Below, piece after piece: positions 51,126 to 63,969 of a DNA stretch of 64,000 nucleotides. How positions within the stretch are numbered: the stretch's first letter is position 1; each line of letters starts with the position of its first letter. Source of the stretch: Erpobdella octoculata (lineage: Eukaryota; Annelida; Clitellata; Hirudinida; Erpobdellidae); NCBI GenBank assembly GCA_963978895.1, contig OZ022240.1, positions 40,613,768-40,677,767 of the forward strand. The letters run 5' to 3'. A program made the position numbers and the translations under genes. The notes beneath the pieces were generated by a model. It saw only the letters and a list, made by a program, of their open reading frames with translations, did no database searches and was not told the origin of the DNA.

Positions 51126-54100
51126 AAAAGAGTGCTTCAAGACAAGACCGATTTATTAACCGAGTAGACAACGGAAATGAAATCAAACAGTACATTGAAG
51201 TCATCATCAACGATAGACCGATTCAACTTCGGTTAGATACAGGAGCCGAAGTGACTCTCATCTCTCGTCCAACATGGATAGCCATCGGTCGCCCCAATCT
51301 TACCACAGCGACGGCAAATTTAAGCGCAGCAAATGGTCAACCCGTGAAGACCGAAGGAATGTTTGAGACAAAATTTACCGTTGCAAATAAATCAGGTCAA
51401 AAGTACCATGGTCGGGGTACTGTTTACGTCACAGATTCAAACGACCTCATGGGAATGCCATGGATAAAACAACTTCCTGACTTTAAAGAACTGTTAGAAA
51501 ACTATTCTGTCATGGAAATACGGAGCTTCAACACAGACGCGGAACGCACAGCCATTACAAACAAATTAAAACACAAATACGCTGATGTGTTCCGACAGGA
51601 ACTAGGACTGTGCACAAAAGTTTCAGCTTCCTTACAGCTTAAACCCGGCGCACAACCCATATTTAGAAAGAAACGCCCTGTTCCTCATGCCGCTTTAGAA
51701 CAATTGGATAGCGAAATTAACCGGTTACTAAAAGAAGGAATAATCTCTCCCTTGGATCACTCTCAGTGGGCAGCACCCATAGTTGCTGTCCGTAAAGCAA
51801 ACGGCTCCATCCGACTTTGTGCAGATTTTTCAACGGGCTTAAATGACTCACTGATGCTCCATAGACACCCATTACCTACCATGGATGACGTTTTCACAAA
51901 ATTAAATGGAGGGACAGTTTTCTCCCAAATAGATTTTGCAGAAGCATACCATCAAGTAGAAGTGACGGAAGAATGTAAAGAGCTCTTAACAATCAACACT
52001 CATAAAGGTTTGTTTCGTTATAACCGTCTACCATTTGGTGTGAAATCAGCACCAGGTATTTTTCAACAAATCATAGACACTATGATTACTGGTCTAGATG
52101 GCGTTGCCGCCTATTTAGATGATGTCATCGTCACGGGACGGACATTAGAAGAACACAACACGAACTTAGAGGCTCTATTTGACCGAATTTTAAATTATGG
52201 CTTCCGGATTAGAATTGAAAAATGCCACTTGTTAATGACGGAAATCACGTACTTGGGAAATGTAATATCAGCTGCAGGCCGTCGTCCCGACCCCAAAAAA
52301 ATCGATGCAATAATTCATATGCCTCCACCCAAAGATGTTGGACAGGTCCGTACTTTTCTTGGGCTGATCAGCTATTACAGCTCATTTGTACCACGCATGA
52401 GAAATCTAAGAGCACCACTAGACGCCCTTTTAAAAAAAGACACTGTGTTCCAGTGGTCTGAAAGCTGTCAATGGGCATTTGACGAAACTAAAAAAATTTT
52501 ATTATCCGACCTTCTGTTAACCCATTACAACCCCAACCAACCAATTGTAGTTGCAGCCGACGCATCAGAATACGGCATTGGAGCAGTGATATCACACAGA
52601 TATAGTGATGGAACAGAAAAGGCAATTGCACACGCTAGTAGAGCTCTCACTCCAGCAGAAAAGAAATATGGGCAAATAGAAAAAGAAGGTCTAGCACTAG
52701 TTTTCGCGGTCAGAAAGTTTCACCGTTATATTTATGGACGCCACTTTACTCTATTAACAGACCATCAACCTCTGCTTGCCATTTTTGGCAATAAAAAAGG
52801 CATACCATCATATACAGCAAACAGACTCCAACGCTGGGCTCTAACACTGCTTGCTTATGATTTCAAAATTGAATACTGCAGAACCACGTCCTTTGGACAA
52901 GCTGACACACTTTCGCGCCTTATAGGTCCACATAAAACATCAGAAGAAGACACATTGATAGCAACTATCAATCAAGATATAAACTCCCTGTATATCAATG
53001 CCGTCAAACAACTTCCAGTCTCAAATAAAGAAATCTGTGACGCAACAAAAACAGACAATGAGTTAAATCCCCTTCTCCAATATGTCAAAACAGGAAAGTG
53101 GAACGAAAACAAAGCACTGAAAACCAGCAAACTCGAACTCTTAAAAAAAGAAATAACGATACATGAAGACTGTTTATTCTTTGGTTCTCGAATAATCATC
53201 CCTCAGGTTTTGCAAAAACGAGTACTTCAAATGCTTCACAAAGGCCACCCGGGTATTACTCGAATGAAGATAATTGCTCGAGAACACGTTTATTGGAGCG
53301 GCATTGATAAAGACATAGAAAACTGGACACGCAGCTGTTCTTCATGCCAACAAGCAGCTAAATCACCCATAAAACACACTTTATGTTCATGGCCAAAAGA
53401 AACCAACCCCTGGAGTCGAATTCACATCGATTATGCTGGACCGCTCCATGGAAAAATGTATCTCGTAGTAGTAGATGCGTTCTCAAAATGGCCAGAAATA
53501 ATAGAGATGGCAAACAGTACCACATCCAGCACGATAAATGCACTCCAGCGGATCTTTGCACAATTTGGATTGCCTGAAACAATTGTCAGTGACAACGGCA
53601 CACAATTCACCTCAACTGTTTTTCAGGAATACTGTGAAGAAAACGCGATCAAACACGTGAGATCACCACCATTTCACCCACAATCCAATGGCCAGGCCGA
53701 ACGATTTGTAGACACTTTCAAAAGAGCTTTGATTAAATTAAGAAATGACGGAACTTACAAAGAATCTCTTCAAACATTTTTATTCAGCTACAGAACCACT
53801 CCCTGCGCTTCATCGCCGAACGGTCTCTCTCCAGCGGAAAATTTCCTAGGCAGACAATTACGTTCGGTATTAAGCGAATTACATCCGAAAAACATCAAAC
53901 ATTCAACACCTCGATCAAATGACATGGAGAAACAGTTCAACCGCCATCATGGGGCACGACCTCGACAGTTCCAAAACGGTGAATTGGTGTTCGTTCGCGA
54001 TTATCGACCGGGACCTGTGACATGGATACCAGGACAGATTGTCCGTAGAAGGGGAAGAGTTCTGTACGATACTATCGTAAAAGGAATGGTCTGGAAGCGC

Positions 54101-54502
54101 CACATCAACCAGTTACGCCCACGTCAAGAATCGAAGTTTACAACAACACTACTCGAAACATTTGACTTACCTTATCAGAATACAAGACAAGGAGAAAATG
54201 CCACAACTGCCGAACCTGGTCAAACAACGGAAAAGAACATTAACACAAAGAGAGGCATTCTGAAAGGTCAGGATTCAGACCGTTTTAAAAAATCTGTTCG
54301 TTTTCAGCTAGGCACCGAACACCAGCCAGAACAGCCTACACAGGACTTTGCAGCAACGCCATTCCCTTCTACTGAAAACTCAGAATCAGTAATACCACGT
54401 TCACCGTCATCATTACAACTGAGGCGATCTGATAGACAACGACACGCTCCATCTCGACTTGTAATAAATCACCAAATCAAGTCATACACCAGCGGTGTCT
54501 AG
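51126..54502 (+). CDS. Gypsy pol: protease, RT, RNase H, integrase (3' part of gag-pol)
   Basis: In order: aspartic protease ([13 protein letters not shown], about 51231), RT ([38 protein letters not shown], and catalytic [11 protein letters not shown] with YLDD at 52112-52123), RNase H ([16 protein letters not shown], about 52540), integrase with an HHCC zinc site ([12 protein letters not shown]...CSSC) and DDE residues in [18 protein letters not shown] and [11 protein letters not shown], then a chromatin-directed-type C-terminal tail ending SYTSGV. All catalytic residues are present. The frame is continuous with gag once the SINE and one duplication copy are discounted. Confidence 0.93.
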
Positions 54503-54514
54503 CTTAGGAGGGAG

Positions 54515-54574
<60 letters not shown>

Positions 54575-54801
54575 GTTTGTATGTATATATATATATGTAT
54601 ATATATGTGTGATATATATATGTGTATATATATATGTATGTGTATATAAATTAATATCAATAACCTATTTCCCTGAAGGGAAGGTCCCGGGTACAAAGGA
54701 TATAAATTAGTTAATGTTTTACTTGCTAGTTATAAGAATTCTAAAATCCAGTTACATCTGTAAATCAATACTTGATTTCTAAACAAATAAACATCACAAC
54801 A

Positions 54802-55163
54802 ATTTGAAAAAGCTAACACGAACAGAACTTGAAGAAGGTGTTTCGATTTTAACAAGTGAATCCGACTCTTTCCGGCTGAAAATTAAAGAGGCTCTATATA
54901 TCTTATTAATGAGACCCGCAATTAATAAACAATTTGATAAATTTCCACAGATTCTCCACTTATTCGGTGTCAAAGAAAGCAATATGCATCGGTTACCCTG
55001 TATTCCTTCTAACGACGAGGATAACATAAATGATGATACTTCTGACTCGTCCTCTGACACAAATACTTTGGCTGTTGAGGCTGCTCCTGACGAATCTCAT
55101 TGTAATGTATCTGAGAAAATTCTTGTTTCTTCTAATATAACACAGCGAAAGCTCAAAAATTGA
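54802..55163 (+). pseudogene. Penelope-like element: GIY-YIG endonuclease, right half and C-terminus
   Basis: KKLTRTELEEGVSILTSESD with FRLKIKEALYILLMRPAINK and QFDKFPQ is the conserved end of Penelope-type endonucleases. It then runs into an acidic tail (NDEDNINDDTSDSSSDTNTL) and a stop at 55163. It is in frame with 49400-49641 across the gypsy insertion. 55164-55395 is the element's 3' region, including the motif CCTGAGAATGGCTGACATAG at 55300. Confidence 0.8.
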
Positions 55164-55399
55164 TTTCCAATAGTATAAATTTTATATTCTTTTGATTTGA
55201 TAGGTAGAGTGTTTTTTCGTTTTTTCTTTTGTTAGTGTGCTAATTCTTTGATAATTTCGGTTTTTTCTGTTTGTTTACTTTTCTCGTTTTACTTTTGACC
55301 CTGAGAATGGCTGACATAGCTGAAACGGTCCGTCGGTCTGACAATAAAAGTTTAATGGAAAAGTTTTTGGCTAATTGTAGTCTCGAACAAAGAGTTTTG

Positions 55400-57536
55400 T
55401 GCCGACCTTGCCAACTCAACATTATTAGTCTCAGACAACCTCTCAGCAAACAAGTTCGCCGAACATATCAACAATACCGTCTTACACGTACTCAACAAAC
55501 ACGCTCCCATCCGCCACATCACACTCAGAAGGAGTGTGGAACCACCAAGAGAAATTTCAGACGCCGCCACAAGCGCAAAAAGGTACATGCGCAAAATGGA
55601 AAGACGCTTTCATAGAGACTGCTCGCAGGCGAACAAGCTGGCATTTCAAAATGCTAGAAAACTAGCTAGAATGGCCATTGTCAATTCCAAAGTTGACGCT
55701 CTGCGAACAGAACTGAGCTCTTCCTCAGCTAATCCACGCTTTTTGTGGCGCAACTTAAATACACTTCTCCACAACAATAATCATCAAAATTTCACTGACG
55801 ATGAGTGCAAATTACTTGTTGACTCCTTCAACAATTATTTCATCGATAAAATCAACACCATCCACCAAAACATCAAGCAACGCCTTTCTGTGTCTACAAG
55901 CTCTCATGGTTCTAATGTTTTTAGAGACAACTCGAATAGTATACTTTCTTCTTTCCCTGAAGTAACCCCATTAGAGGTTATCTCTATTATCAGATCTACT
56001 TGCAATAAAACCTCTCCTCTTGATTCTTTTCCACATCAGGTCCTTCTTCATTCTTCTAACTTTCTCGCTCCTGCCATCTCAACTCTAGCCAATCTTTCTT
56101 TTGCTGAAGGAAGTTGTCCAGATTCTTTTAAGATAGCCCAAGTTCTTCCGCTACTCAAAAAACCAAACCTGGATGTTGATAACCCGGCAAATTTTCGCCC
56201 TATATCCAATCTATCAACGATCTCTAAAATCATTGAGCGGCTTGCACTAAAACGGCTTCAACCACACATCACTTCAAACAATAATTTCACCCCATTTCAA
56301 TCAGCTTATAGACGTTTCCATTCCACGGAAACTTCTCTTTTGCACATTCTCGACTATGTCTTCAATGCCTGCAACTCTAAACAGGCCACTCTCATTGCTG
56401 GTCTTGACTTATCTGCTGCTTTTGACACCATCGACCATGGTATTTTACTAAAGCGTCTCAAAGATGATTTTGGACTCGATGGAACCGTTCTATCATGGCT
56501 TTCCTCGTACCTCACTGATCGCTCTCAATTTGTCAAACTTGGCAATTTTTCATCACCTTCTGTCAAACTTACTCATGGAGTACCCCAGGGTAGTGTTCTA
56601 GGTCCTCTTCTGTTCACAACTTACATATCACCTGTCAGCGATTTAATATCTTCGCACAACTTAGGTTATCATCATTACGCTGACGACACGCAGCTCTTCA
56701 TATCGCTCACTCCTAAACACTACTCTTCCACAATCCAAATACTCACTTCTTGCATCAACGCCATTGAAATGTGGTTTCTGCAAAATAACCTTCAGTTTAA
56801 TACCACTAAAACCGAGATATCTCTCCTCGGATCATTTCATCAAATCAACTCACTTTCACATCTTTCATCGTTACAATTGGGCTCAGAATCCGTTAATGTT
56901 TCGCCTTCTCTTAAAATTCTAGGCGTATTTTTAGATAACAAACTTACATTTTCTAACCACATCTCATCTATCATCAAATCATGCAATCACCACCTTAGAG
57001 CTATACGTCACATTAGACCACTTCTCACTACTGAGCTCGCTAGTATGCTCATTCGCTGTCTCATACTATCTAGAATTGACTATTGCAACTCAATTCTCTA
57101 CAACATCTCAGCTCACCAAACATGTCGTCTCCAAAGAATCATGAAGCGTGCTGCCAAAGTAGCTCTCAACATCCCTAGCTCAGTCCATCAACCTGCCATC
57201 AATTTCTTCGCCAAACTACACTGGTTACCTATCCCCTATCGCATCCATTTCAAAATAGCACTCATAACCTACAAAACCCTTGCCACTTCATCTCCTATAT
57301 ACCTACACAAACTCATAACTGCAAGATCTATTTCTAAACAACTTCGCTCTACATCCTCCCTTCATCTTCTACAAAAAACTACAATCAACAAAATCTCTAG
57401 GCGTGGCTTTCGCCACGCTGCCCCAGCTGTTTGGAACTCTCTTCCTCCAGATATTAGGAACTCTCCAAACGTCAAAATTTTTAAATCTAAACTTAAGACT
57501 CATTATTTCAATATTAGTCTAAAGGAACCTTCGTAA
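55400..57536 (+). CDS. L2/CR1-type LINE reverse transcriptase, 5'-truncated, long open frame
   Basis: One uninterrupted frame of about 710 codons from about 55400: a linker with [20 protein letters not shown], then RT motifs [60 protein letters not shown] and catalytic [11 protein letters not shown] (YADD at 56676-56687), thumb ([20 protein letters not shown]) and C-terminus ([38 protein letters not shown]). The endonuclease is missing; the junction with the Penelope 3' region is at about 55395. The 3' UTR ends GCGCTCTATAAATATATTATT with an (ATT)n tail (57569-57590). The intact frame suggests recent activity of the family. Confidence 0.9.
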
Positions 57537-57660
57537 GCGCCTCAGACTTTCCTGGCGCTCTATAAATATATTATTATTATTATTATTATTAGGTCGAGAA
57601 TTTGGCTCGAAAAGTTGTTTCTGCCAAATGGCGAGTTGTATTTCTTGGAGCGTGTCTCAA

Positions 57661-57770
<110 letters not shown>

Positions 57771-57779
57771 TAACTTTTT

Positions 57780-57900
57780 AGTAGTCTGTTTACACTTTTT
57801 TAAAATGTTTAAAACATTACTATAAAATGTAAAACTGTAGGTTTCGGCCTTGACAGCCATCTTCAGGGTTGTTTACAATACACTTTCTAGGCTTACCAAA
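57780..57900 (-). mobile_element. Repeat with CCTGAAGATGGCTGTCAAGG motif
   Basis: On the minus strand: AACAACCCTGAAGATGGCTG then TCAAGGCCGAAACC. Near-identical motifs occur at 55300-55327 and 59150-59182. Their association with Penelope-type terminal repeats is inferred. Confidence 0.45.
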
Positions 57901-57968
57901 CATAATAAAGACAGTTCCAAATTGTGAATGAATGATCTTCGGACTTTTTAGTATCTTTTGGTGACCAT

Positions 57969-58076
57969 TGTTGACTCGAGAAGTTTCTCCGAGACTGTGT
58001 TGCCGATGTTTCTGTATTCTACTTTGTACTTTAATTAAACGGTTTTGTATTAAACAAAAGTCAATTAATCACAACA
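57969..58076 (+). mobile_element. Copia-type 5' LTR, 108 bp
   Basis: It begins TGTTGACTCGAGAAGTTTCT and ends CAATTAATCACAACA, followed by GGTTATGGGCCCAGAACG, a copia-style primer site for the internal part of an initiator tRNA-Met. The 3' LTR is not in the window. Confidence 0.75.
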
Positions 58077-58229
58077 GGTTATGGGCCCAGAACGCCTAGG
58101 AAGCTTTTAGATTTAGTTTTCGAGTTAATTGCGAGTTTCTTGATTTTTTGAACTGATCGTCTTAACTCTTAAGTAAGTCGTAAGTAGTTACTAAAAGTTC
58201 GAACGATTAACGAGTTTGATAAGATACCG

Positions 58230-58876
58230 TTGAAGTTGAGAACGTTTTGTGAAAGGTTTATTGATCAAGTTTTTTTGTTGCTTCACGAACGTTTTATAGT
58301 TGAAATGGACAAGCTTTTTCAGTCAATTCCGCGACTAGAAGGTCAGGCATCTTGGGAGCAATGGCGTTTTGGAGTACGTTTAGCTTTGGAACACCATGAT
58401 GATGCTTTAGAAGTTGTGGATGGGAAGCTACTTGAACCCGAAGATGAATCAGAAAATACTGTTGCTACTGTCAGAAGAACATATGAGACAGCACTTAGAA
58501 GGTTTCAAAAGGCAGACTCAATGGCAAAACTTATCTTGACCACCTCAATGACAGATGAAACAATGTCTAAAGTGATGAGGTTCAAGACAGCAAGAAAAAT
58601 GTGGCAAGAATTGTTATTGCTTTATGATGGTGTTCCCTAGAACAAGGCATACAATGTCTGCATCCAGTTTTTCCACTATCAGAGACCACCTGGTGAGGAT
58701 ATGCCCAGTCATCTCTCGAAAATGAAAGCCTTGTGGAATGAGCTGACTTCAGTTGCTGCCAAAGAAAATGAGGTTGTGTTGCCTGATTTTTTGCTTATGT
58801 GTAAAATTTTAGACACATTGGATGAGAAGTACTTGCCATTGAAGTCAAGTTGGTTGATGGCCAATGAAGAACAGAG

Positions 58877-58880
<4 letters not shown>
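58230..58880 (+). pseudogene. Ty1/copia gag fragment
   Basis: From about 58303: MDKLFQSIPRLEGQASWEQW then RFGVRLALEHHDDALEVVDG, RFQKADSMAKLILTTSMTDE and KTARKMWQELLLLYDG, the usual copia gag (UBN2-type) arrangement. A TAG at 58638 interrupts; the frame continues MPSHLSKMKALWNELTSVAA and FLLMCKILDTLDEKYLPLKS up to the (AT)n tract at 58880. The zinc knuckle and all of pol are missing. Confidence 0.82.

Positions 58881-58960
<80 letters not shown>
58880..58960. repeat. (AT)n microsatellite
   Basis: About 80 bp of pure AT at the break of the copia fragment. Confidence 0.95.
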
Positions 58961-58965
<5 letters not shown>

Positions 58966-58987
58966 GTATATACCAGCGCTAAATTTT

Positions 58988-59439
<452 letters not shown>

Positions 59440-59529
59440 TTCGCCATGATAAGACTAGGCTGCTCAGATTGACTTTAATGAACAGGTCTGTATAACACCC
59501 TAGTCTTATTATGGCGAACAACAAGATGA

Positions 59530-61079
59530 TCAATTTGACGTACGATTTTATTTTCTACTATTTAATGCATGATAAGACTAGTTTTTAAAAAGTTTTTTTA
59601 TTTTTTTTATTTATTTTGATAACTTTTATATCTTGTTTAATATTGAATAGGCTTTTTTATTTTAGTTTTTCAAATTATTTAATCTCAACTAGTGTATATA
59701 AATTATTTCCAGCACAACAAGCATGTCATCTATACTGAAAAACCCAAATTAAACAGTTGTTTTAACCATTCAATATCGATAAATTTAAACTCTTCACACT
59801 GTTTGTAGAATCAGCAAGCCGGATTTGGCCATGAGAATCGACTGCTCACCGAAAATTTAAAAATCTAGGCCTTTTAAGAGTCCTGTCTCACATAGCTCAT
59901 TGTTTTTATTTTTTATGTTTTGCTCAACTGAGAAAAAATAGATTGCAAAAAATATAAGTGAATTAAATATTCGAATAAAAGCAGTTAATCATATATTGGT
60001 TCTTCATTTAATCTTTTTTGTAAGCAAATTTTTCACATACAAAAAACTGATTTTATTGGATTTCAATTTTTATTCAACAAAATTAATAGCAGCAAAACTT
60101 ATTTTTTAAATTAAAATCAAACGTTTGTTTGAATTTAATACCATTTAAAACAATAAATATTAATAACAAAAATGTTTCCACTTAAAACCGCTATAACACA
60201 AAAGATTGCATTTGTCTCTTCATCACAAAAAACTTGGATTGAATTAATAGAAGTTTGTTAATTCATTTCAATAGCATGTTCACGTCTAGACGCCATTTTT
60301 TTAACTGGAAAAATAAACATTTTTTATTAGCGTTAGTCAAGATTTTAAATAAAATAATTGATTACAACAGAAAATAAAAGCAATGAAAAAAGCATCTATA
60401 TATTACCCAGCCTCAGTCACTCAATCATTCACTTTCGATCGCTCACTCAATCATCAGGGTGGATACAGGGGGTCCTGAAGGTTCAGACCCTCGCCCCCTT
60501 TAGTGATAAAAAAAACCTAAATTAATTTGCATTTTACGGGTAGTTACAAAATTCAAAAAACCTAAGCATAGCGATTTACTTAGGGTACAGAGTAACAGTT
60601 GTCATAACGTCTTGTATTTGTAGTCTGTTTTATGGGTCTATATTAATTTTAAATCACCCAACTTACAGTAAATTTAGGTTTCAGACAAAGTTATGCTGTT
60701 TTATATGTTTCTGTCATTGTTATTTAAATTTACAGAATGAATAAATATATATCTTAAGCTTACTGATAATTTGCTATAAAAATTGATGATTAATTTATTA
60801 AATATAATTAGGTTACGAAATATCACTTAAATGTTATAGTTTGTGGGGTCACACAGATACTTTTTTTGTAGTGAATCTGATCATGTTTTTATGATGTTTT
60901 AGCATACGTTGTAAAAAAAAACCTGACTCTGAAAAAGGTTAATAAACGAATGAATGTTGGACAATCTTTTTTCTGGGTGGTATAAGTCCATCAATGAACC
61001 TCAAGGCCACCGAACAAGTGCGTTTTTAGAGTCTTACTGAAACTATCAATTGTGACAGCGGAGGTGGCCAGATTCTGGG
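59530..61079. other. Unassigned AT-rich sequence
   Basis: No supported gene. 60418-60475 has a short run of TCACTCAATCATTCACT-type repeats. 60480-60510 has a small G/C-rich patch. Confidence 0.5.
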
Positions 61080-61170
61080 TCCGGCCACCGCAAACGATCT
61101 ATCTCCAGCACCTTTAAGCGACAAAGAAGAGGAGCGACAAAGAAGAGAATCTGAGTCGATTTCGATTTGG
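60960..61170 (-). pseudogene. LINE RT C-terminal scrap
   Basis: The minus strand reads KGAGDRSFAVAGPRIWPPPL and SVALRFIDGLI, the usual end region of CR1/L2-type ORF2 proteins (R.FA.AGP..WN.LP). Only about 60 codons are left. Confidence 0.55.
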
Positions 61171-61233
61171 CATCATGAAGGCGTAGAATATTTGATGCAA
61201 GGTACATATAAGCATATCCGATATGTTGTATAA

Positions 61234-63321
61234 TCTTATATATAAAAATGAAATGTTTGTTTGTTTGTTTGTTTGTTTGTTTGTTCGGAAATAAAATGTA
61301 AACGGCTGAACAGATTTAATTGAAATTTGGCACACTTATTGAACTTATTCAAGCGGTGGTTTCTGTAAAATTTTAAATAAATTGGTTTATCCGTTGATGT
61401 TTTATGGACAAAAAACGTTTTGGTCAGCGGTAGTAAGTTGGAGTAAATTTTTTTCTACAAAATAAAAATAAATTAATTAATAGTTAAATTATACAAAATA
61501 TTTTTAATTTTTTTTCTCAAGTTTTAAAGGTTTTAAATATAAATATTAAATTAAATAAATATGTGTGTTGTTTAGTGCCGCCCATAGATATCTATGGTGC
61601 CGCCGGATACCTTTGTTTTGATTCTCATTCTCTTTCGAACCTCCGATACGACAGCTCTGCTATCGGTAAACTTTATATTTGATTTTAGCAACTTATCTTT
61701 TAAATCTAGATAACTTCGGTTTTCAGGACTAATCAATAAATTGCAGGTGGAATTTCTTCTATTTAGAGATATTTTGTGCTTCACAAATAGAGTTCCAGAC
61801 TTAACAAATTAAAATTAAATTAGAAATTCATTGTTCATATCTCCCATTCAAACGTAAGTGGCAAAGCTTTGGTAATTTGTTTTTAGTTTTTAAAATCATG
61901 ATTTACTGTGTATCTTTCAATTTCTTTCGTTTGTTGCATTGCACGTGTTTAATTACGTTATATTATTAATTATTATAAGATTATCATTATGCTCTAACAT
62001 TTTGTGTTTTACAAAAAGGAGTTGCAGATTGGAAAAATAAATTTAAATTCATTGTTCATATTTATCCTTCAAGGCTTCTGACTTCAATTGCTCCTTATCT
62101 AATATTGTTCATCATGGTTTCCTAAACTGACGAGCTTGCTATCAGCCTATCGGTAAATGAGAAATTGTTTTGGGCAGGTAAGTATTTTTTATGTGATGGC
62201 ATTACAACCATTATTATTGACGAGTAGTTATGACTATAAGATTATGAATTAATTTATCGGTCTTATTTTTTTTTTACTTTTCAGAGGAAATTAGAAAATT
62301 ACATTTTAAAGAAAATCTTACATGCAACACCAATTTATTGTAAAAGTTTCACTGATATATGAGGTGCATGAAATTTGAAAGAAATGAAAGCAAGTGCAGT
62401 ATTTTTGTTTTTCAACAAAATCATGAACAAAGTTCTCAAGCCAGCCTATCAATCTGCTGCTGTTTTGTTCAATTTATAATTGCATCATTTGCTAAATAAA
62501 AGTGGTACTCTTCGATTGTTCCAAATTGATGATCTCAGAAAACTCTCGGAAAATTCATTAAGTTAATGCTTTGAAAGTTTTTAATATTATTATTACTTCA
62601 TGTTTTATTTCAATCTGTGTTTTATATCACATTTTTCAAAGCCACGGGTCAACATTTATTAACATGCCACATGTAGCGTTATATGCTTTCTGTAGACATG
62701 ACACTTAAAAACTAAGAACAACTCAAAAACTAAGACTAGCGATTTTTCGAAAAGCAGCTGTTGAACAGTGTGTGATAAATCTATTGTAAGCATTTATAAT
62801 CTTACAAGTATTTAAAATAAATATAACCTGTTGAGATATATGAGCGGATTTTAACATTATTGCAGCCGTTAACTAATAAATCCTTTTTTTCAGCTTTAGT
62901 CAATCATAATAAGCCTTTGCAGAAGATCACACTTGCAGAGTGGAACCAATACATTAAAGAACACTAATTAAAATTGAGGAAGTTCAGACGTAACTAAACG
63001 AGCAAACCAAACAACAAAGTGTTAACGAGATGACTGTGCACAGCATTCCGCTACAGCCCATCTAAGCCACATTGGGAAGGCTCTAAAATTTAATGGAGGA
63101 ACGGAAGAGCGAAAAGAAGAGCAAGCTGGAGCGGTAAAGCGTAAAAGCAACCGGGATCGGGAAAAGTAAAAGGGGCCGGAAAAGCGACCGTGAGCAGAAA
63201 TGCGACCAGGAGTGAGAAAGCGACCGGGAACGGGAAAGCAAGCGGTTAAGGAAACGGGAGCCAGAGAGAAAACGATAAAAAGCCTTTAAAATCCCCGGGC
63301 AACGCCGGGTAACCCAGCTAG
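61234..63321 (+). mobile_element. Full-length non-autonomous Helitron, 2.09 kb
   Basis: It begins TCTTATATATAAAAATGAAA and a (GTTT)n run, continuing AAACGGCTGAACAGATTTAA. It ends with hairpin CCCGGGCAACGCCGGG, TAACCCAG and CTAG (63318-63321). The flanking bases are A and T, as expected for Helitron insertion between A and T without duplication. The 3' 230 bp is the GACCGGGAGCGG-type array. There is no Rep/helicase. The interior carries an unexplained minus-strand ORF and splice-like plus-strand segments. Confidence 0.75.
61572..61784 (-). other. Open frame of about 70 codons inside the Helitron
   Basis: It reads VKHKISLNRRNSTCNLLISP, ENRSYLDLKDKLLKSNIKFT and VSEVRKRMRIKTKVSGGT. The composition is protein-like but no family is recognised; it may be a captured gene scrap. 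Confidence 0.25.
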
Positions 63322-63490
63322 TTTTCAATAAATTACAAAAAAATGTATAATTTAAAACATCTGAAATACGCCTGTATGCTAATTTTTGAAAATAGCTGGT
63401 CAATTGTAGACAAATAAAGATAAAAAAAAATAATAATGCAAACAATCGGGTCAAAATAAGCATTAACAAATTTAAAAATATTTTACTCAC

Positions 63491-63637
63491 GTTTTCTTTT
63501 GATGACTAAAATAACTGAAATCACACTGAGAATGATGCATGCCAAGCCTTGCAAGGAAGCTATAATTGTAATTGCGTCAACTTTCTTAGCTGGCTTGTCA
63601 GCGGAGTAATCGTACGGCTCATCGCTTGTCGTCTTTC
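63491..63637 (-). CDS. Gene C exon: juxtamembrane and transmembrane helix
   Basis: 147 nt, phase 1-1, acceptor tgctag, donor GTGAGT. It encodes a stalk with DEPYDYSADKPAKK, then a helix running from ITIIASLQGLACII to VISVILVI and KRK. Helix length, L..L.C.ILS spacing and the KRK stop-transfer match gene B 15600-15749. The start of gene C lies to the right of the window. Confidence 0.75.
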
Positions 63638-63969
63638 CTAGCAGTTTTTTTTTTATTTATAGATGCTTTTATTAACTTCTTATTTTGTTTCTATTTTTCC
63701 AAACAATTTTTGACTTATTTCCTGATAAAGTATATTGTCTTCAAATTTTTTACTCATAAAAATACATATATTGACAATGCAATATTCGATATTCAATAAT
63801 TAGTTTTTACCAAAAAATTTGTTTTTTTAAGTTAAAAATGTAAAAAATTGATTTTTAAATTTGAGTTTTAAGAATATAAGAGCGTTTGGTTTAAAAACTG
63901 TTTTCAATATCATTCACTAGCTTAAGTTTGTGTGCTTGTAAAAAATTTTTTTAATTGAATATAACTTAC
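63638..63969 (-). other. Intron of gene C between last EGF and transmembrane exons
   Basis: A 332-bp AT-rich intron with GTAAGT donor and tgctag acceptor. Nothing else is seen in it. Confidence 0.6.

Larger units (their letters stand above)
49642..54801 (+). mobile_element. Ty3/gypsy retrotransposon, nearly intact, with SINE insertion
   Basis: LTRs 49642-49942 and 54516-54801 (TGT...ACATCACAACA). The target duplication is ATTTG (49637-49641; 54802-54806). The primer site ATTGGCGACGAAGGATAGGA follows the 5' LTR and GGAGGGAGG precedes the 3' LTR. One gag-pol frame is interrupted only by a 141-bp SINE. There is no envelope-like gene. LTR differences are concentrated in the AT tracts, suggesting a young insertion. 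Confidence 0.95.

Noticed and set aside
55271..55615. 114-codon ORF beginning MADIAETVRRSDNKSLMEK...
   Set aside because: It spans the Penelope 3' region and then runs out of frame over the LINE RT, which reads in another frame.
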